Positions 61,121-64,000 of a stretch of DNA of 64,000 nucleotides are shown piece after piece. The DNA comes from Geothermobacter hydrogeniphilus. Its GTDB lineage: Bacteria; Desulfobacterota; Desulfuromonadia; Desulfuromonadales; Geothermobacteraceae. The notes under the pieces were generated by a model. The model did no database searches and had not been told where the DNA came from. It saw only the letters and a list, made by a program, of their open reading frames with translations. Position 1 is the first letter of the stretch, and every line of letters starts with the position of its first letter. The stretch covers positions 62,001-126,000 of the forward strand of contig NZ_PPFX01000001.1 of NCBI RefSeq assembly GCF_002898515.1, in the 5' to 3' direction. Both the position numbers and the translations under genes were made by a program.

Positions 61121-61450
61121 TCAGAGAGCTTTCTTGATCAGGCCTTCAAGCTGGTTTTTCGGTACCGCCCCGACTACCTGGTCAACGACCTTGCCGTCCT
61201 TGAACAGGATCAGGGTCGGGATGCCGCGAACACCGTACTGGCCCGGAGTGGCCGGGTTGTCATCAACATTGAGCTTGCCGATCTTGACCTGGCCGTCAAA
61301 TTCGTCCGCCAGGCTGTCGACCACCGGGGCAATCGCTTTGCAGGGGGCGCACCAGGATGCCCAGAAATCCACCAGAACCGGAGTGGAGGATTGCAGAACA
61401 TCACTGTCGAAACTGTCGTCGGTCAACTCTACAACTTTATCGCTTGCCAT
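61121..61450 (-). CDS. trxA: Thioredoxin
   Basis: A 109-residue classic thioredoxin. Active site WCAPC (C34/C37), buried Asp in LVDFWASW, cis-proline loop GIPTLILF and C-terminal helix. It is the general cytosolic disulfide reductase. The ATG follows GGAGATAC. It converges with the DUF4124-like gene. Confidence 0.97.
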   Translation of the reverse strand: MASDKVVELTDDSFDSDVLQSSTPVLVDFWASWCAPCKAIAPVVDSLADEFDGQVKIGKLNVDDNPATPGQYGVRGIPTLILFKDGKVVDQVVGAVPKNQLEGLIKKAL

Positions 61451-61578
61451 CGTCTGTATCTCCTTTGGAATGAAATCCTGAAAACGGTCAATCGGTAACC
61501 GGAGTCGAACAGGGCCGACGCGCCTGCCGGGGGTCGCGAATTCAGGGATGCTTCAATGGGAAGAAATCACGTCGTACA

Positions 61579-61606
61579 ATGATAATCAACGCTTCAGAAA
61601 AATCAA
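61579..61606 (-). promoter_or_regulatory. Candidate trxA promoter
   Basis: Minus strand TTGATT (61606-61601), 16-bp spacer, TATCAT (61584-61579), about 130 bp before the trxA start. Confidence 0.3.
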
Positions 61607-61636
61607 GGGCATGTTCGCGGGAGAGGCCGGCTGCGC

Positions 61637-61665
61637 TTGACAGTTTCCCCCCGGGTTCCTATGCT
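61637..61665 (+). promoter_or_regulatory. Promoter of the SIS / siroheme / ccsA / hemA run
   Basis: TTGACA (61637-61642), 17-bp spacer, TATGCT (61660-61665). Close to consensus and about 70 bp before the first gene. Confidence 0.65.
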
Positions 61666-61732
61666 CTGCCCTGACTTGGTCTGCCCTGACCCGGTCTGCC
61701 ACTTGAGAGAAAGCCTTGAACGGAGGTGGGTC

Positions 61733-62308
61733 ATGTCCCAATCCAGGATCATGACTGCGGTTGCGCAGCATGTCGAACGAGTGACAAAAAGCTTTGAGCT
61801 GCAGTCCGAGGAGTTGGCCGGACTGGTCGAGCAGGTTGTCAACGGCTTCTACCATGAACAGAAGCTGTTGCTGGCCGCTTCGGGCGCGCTTGGTGACGTG
61901 GCCAACCTGATTGCCAACCAGTTTCTTCATCGGCTCCATTTTGAACGGCCGCAGTTGCCGGCTGTTTCCCTCTGCCATGACCTGACCCTGGCGGCGTCCC
62001 TGGCCCGTCACAACCTGGATGACCAGTATTATGCCCGCCAGCTGCAGATGCTGGCCGCTTCCGGTGATTTGCTGTTGATCCTTGCCGACGGTCAGCACGA
62101 CGCGGCCATCGATGCCGCGATTCAGGTGGCGCGTGACAAGGAGTGCGCGATCGCCGTTCTCTGTCCGGCCCGGCCCGGCTGGAACGGCCCCGCGATTGAT
62201 TTCAAGCTTGAACTGGAAGCCGACAATACCGGTGAACTGGCAGAAACCGCTCTGCTTTTTGGCCGACTGTTGTGCGAACTGGTTGAACACGAACTGTTTG
62301 GAATCTGA
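61733..62308 (+). CDS. SIS-domain protein (GmhA-like)
   Basis: A 191-residue protein with a phosphosugar-binding SIS-like core: helical N-terminus, LANQFLHRLHF, then DLLLILADGQHDAAIDAAIQVA, which resembles the sedoheptulose-7-phosphate isomerase (GmhA) or DnaA-initiator-associating (DiaA) group. Key isomerase residues cannot be confirmed, so the role is unclear. ATG 61733 follows GGAGG. The siroheme gene starts 4 bp after the stop, so it shares the operon of tetrapyrrole genes. Confidence 0.75.
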   Translation: MSQSRIMTAVAQHVERVTKSFELQSEELAGLVEQVVNGFYHEQKLLLAASGALGDVANLIANQFLHRLHFERPQLPAVSLCHDLTLAASLARHNLDDQYYARQLQMLAASGDLLLILADGQHDAAIDAAIQVARDKECAIAVLCPARPGWNGPAIDFKLELEADNTGELAETALLFGRLLCELVEHELFGI

Positions 62309-62312
62309 TCTC

Positions 62313-62981
62313 ATGTCCCTCTTCCCGGCAATGCTCGACCTGCAGGACCGGCTCTGCCTGGTGTTCGGTGGCGGTACGGTTGCCTGCCGCAAGCTGCAGT
62401 CGCTGCTGGCGGCCGGAGCCCGGGTTCGCCTGGTGGCCCCCGACTGCCGGCGGCCGCCCGCGCGGGGAGAGTTTGAATGGTTGCGCCGCTGCTGGCGGCC
62501 GGAGGACCTGAGTCCGGATATTCTGCTGGTGGTCGTGGCGACCGACAACCCGCGGGTCAACAGGGAGATTGCCGAGACGGCGAGGCGGATGAATATCCTG
62601 GTCAATGCCGCCGCGGTCGGCGCTCGTGGCGACCTGCAGTTTCCGGCGGTGCGGCGCCGGGGGCGGCTGACCCTGGCGGTCGGTACCGAGGGGGGCAGTC
62701 CGGCTTTGGCCGGGCTGGTTGCCGATCTGGCGCTGCAGCGCTTCGGTTCCGAATGGGAGTTTGTGGCTGAACTGGCCGCGGCGCTGCGGCGCTCCGCGTT
62801 GACAGCCGCTTCGGGGCAGGAATATAATCAATCTTTTTTGCGCCTTTTGCTTGACGGCGGGTTGGCCGAGCTGGTTGCCCGGGGGCGTTGGAACGATGTG
62901 GACCAGTTGTTGCAAACGGTCTGCGGTGGCAATTGCAGCCTGGCGGCATTGGGGCTGGAACGACCGGACGGGAACCCATGA
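62313..62981 (+). CDS. Precorrin-2 dehydrogenase / sirohydrochlorin ferrochelatase-like
   Basis: A 222-residue NAD-binding protein of the SirC/CysG-N type. Rossmann loop VFGGGTVACRKLQSLLAAGA, DPR-like VATDNPRVNREIAE, NAAAVGARGDLQFPAVRR and the ending GTEGGSPALAG. It oxidises precorrin-2 to sirohydrochlorin for siroheme, heme d1 or B12. The start is ATG 62313. It overlaps the ccsA-like gene by 4 bp. The product would feed cbiK or an iron-chelatase pathway. Confidence 0.9.
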   Translation: MSLFPAMLDLQDRLCLVFGGGTVACRKLQSLLAAGARVRLVAPDCRRPPARGEFEWLRRCWRPEDLSPDILLVVVATDNPRVNREIAETARRMNILVNAAAVGARGDLQFPAVRRRGRLTLAVGTEGGSPALAGLVADLALQRFGSEWEFVAELAAALRRSALTAASGQEYNQSFLRLLLDGGLAELVARGRWNDVDQLLQTVCGGNCSLAALGLERPDGNP

Positions 62982-63814
62982 GCATCAATATTCTCCTCTA
63001 CAAAATCACCCTGCTGGTTTATCTCGCGGCGACCATACTGTTCCTGGTCGATGTGATCACCCGTCGTGTCAAACTGGGTACAATCGCCCGCTGGATCCTG
63101 GGGGGAGGATTCCTTCTGCACTGCATCACCCTGGGGGCTCGCTACTTTGCCACCGGCCATGTCCCGGTAGTCAATCTGCATGAATCGCTCTCCTTTTTTG
63201 CCTGGGCGGTGATCGGCATCTTCTTCCTGTTTGATTTCAAATACCGACTTGATATTCTCGGCGCCTTCAGTTGTCCGCTGGCCCTGGCACTGATGATCCT
63301 CGGCGCGGCGACCACCGCACCGACGCCGACCGTCAACCCGGCCCTTGACAGCTGGTGGTTCCCGGTCCATGTCGCCCTGGCGTTTCTCGGTTATGCCGTC
63401 TTTGCCCTCTCCTTTGTCGCCGCGGTCATGTACCTGCTGCAGGAGAGGATGCTCAAAAGTAAGAGTTTCTCAGGGCTCTATTACCGCCTTCCGTCTCTGG
63501 AGATCCTTGACAATATCAACTACCGGTGTCTGACCATCGGCTTTCCGCTGATGACCATGGGGATTATTTCCGGGGCCGTGTGGGCCAACTCGGCCTGGGG
63601 CGGCTACTGGCGCTGGGATCCCAAGGAGACCTGGGCGCTGATCACCTGGTTCCTCTACGCGGCCCTGCTGCACGGTCGCCTGACCATCGGCTGGCGCGGA
63701 CGACGGGCGGCCATCTTCGCCATCATCGGATTTCTCTGCCTGATGTTTACCTTCTTCGGGGTGAACATGATGCTTTCGGATCTGCACAGTTTCAACGCCC
63801 TGGAAGGACGCTAG
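62978..63814 (+). CDS. ccsA: Cytochrome c biogenesis protein CcsA/CcsB type
   Basis: A 278-residue polytopic protein with about eight helices. The heme-handling WWD-like motif is [13 protein letters not shown] (about residues 205-218). An early histidine (in NLHESLSFF) and a late one (DLHSFN) are the usual heme ligands. It moves heme across the membrane for cytochrome c assembly. HemX-type paralogs next to hemA are an alternative name. ATG 62978 overlaps the siroheme gene stop. Confidence 0.9.
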   Translation: MSINILLYKITLLVYLAATILFLVDVITRRVKLGTIARWILGGGFLLHCITLGARYFATGHVPVVNLHESLSFFAWAVIGIFFLFDFKYRLDILGAFSCPLALALMILGAATTAPTPTVNPALDSWWFPVHVALAFLGYAVFALSFVAAVMYLLQERMLKSKSFSGLYYRLPSLEILDNINYRCLTIGFPLMTMGIISGAVWANSAWGGYWRWDPKETWALITWFLYAALLHGRLTIGWRGRRAAIFAIIGFLCLMFTFFGVNMMLSDLHSFNALEGR

Positions 63815-63830
63815 GGGAGTTACGCGCTGT

Positions 63831-64000
63831 ATGAATATTATTGTTGTTGGTCTCAGCCACCATTCCGCGCCGGTGGAAATTCGGGAGAAAGTCGCCTTCT
63901 CGCCGAATGACATGAAGCGTCCGTTGCGGCAGGTGCTCGATCTGCCGGATATCGGTGAGGCGATGATCGTTTCCACCTGCAACCGGGTGGAGATCTATGC
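63831..64000 (+). CDS. hemA: Glutamyl-tRNA reductase, N-terminal part (runs off the edge)
   Basis: The first 56 residues of HemA, which makes glutamate-1-semialdehyde from Glu-t[23 protein letters not shown] and the catalytic cysteine region [10 protein letters not shown] (Cys about residue 50) are intact. It continues beyond 64000. The order ccsA-hemA is common. Confidence 0.95.
   Translation, partial: MNIIVVGLSHHSAPVEIREKVAFSPNDMKRPLRQVLDLPDIGEAMIVSTCNRVEIY

Overview
The window looks like a chromosome segment of a Desulfuromonadales (Geobacter/Pelobacter/Desulfuromonas-type) bacterium. This is inferred from the gene set: an SfrB-SfrA pair (the soluble NADPH/Fe(III) oxidoreductase known from Geobacter), def-fmt-DUF116-htpX-rsmB-rpe in one run, a complete 12-domain nuo operon with a NuoB/C/D triple fusion, and cobalamin genes that include an exported CbiK-type chelatase. 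Most of the window is GC-rich and densely coded. The exception is a visibly less GC-rich island at about 16.5-19.9 kb.

Layout: 0-5.1 kb holds translation, RNA-modification and housekeeping genes (def end, fmt, DUF116, htpX, rsmB, rpe). 5.2-6.0 kb holds a glutaredoxin and a small lipoprotein. 6.2-10.75 kb is sfrB-sfrA behind a candidate promoter with a GntR-type palindrome. 10.9-15.7 kb holds a cupin, an aminotransferase, a CoA-binding protein, an HDOD signalling protein, a SpoU methylase and a DUF4136 lipoprotein. A ferritin-like gene follows. 16.5-19.1 kb is a compact cytosine methyltransferase / HNH nuclease / Vsr cassette, followed by a decayed DUF4143 ATPase remnant. 19.9-27 kb holds CDGSH and CGGC proteins and a B12 locus. 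In that locus two cobalamin riboswitches face away from each other: the minus-strand one leads an ABC-2 transporter, BtuCDF-like and CbiL genes, and the plus-strand one leads cbiK.

27-41.8 kb is nuoA-BCD-EFGHIJKLMN on the minus strand. Several of its internal spacers carry repeat-built hairpins. 41.9-46.6 kb holds rnhA, a GDSL esterase, two identical tRNA-Glu genes, tRNA-Lys, tRNA-3'-end-derived repeats, and a three-gene operon (outer-membrane barrel, FMN-binding protein, His-rich membrane protein). Two Fur-box-like palindromes bracket the promoter of that operon, which I consider the most interesting candidate system here.

46.6-51.7 kb holds purA, hisZ, serA, a cold-shock gene and a small two-CxxC protein, all on the minus strand. 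51.8-56.4 kb holds pepA, a lipoprotein, TPR, metallo-hydrolase and small hypothetical genes, separated by palindromic intergenic repeats. 56.7-61.05 kb is a plus-strand run (dapF, HIT, HAD, nfo, dtd, DarP-like, DUF4124-like). trxA follows on the minus strand. The window ends in a tetrapyrrole/cytochrome run: SIS-domain gene, precorrin-2 dehydrogenase, ccsA-like gene and the 5' end of hemA.

All calls come from reading motifs and arrangement only. No database search was run, and promoter, operator and repeat calls are pattern-based.
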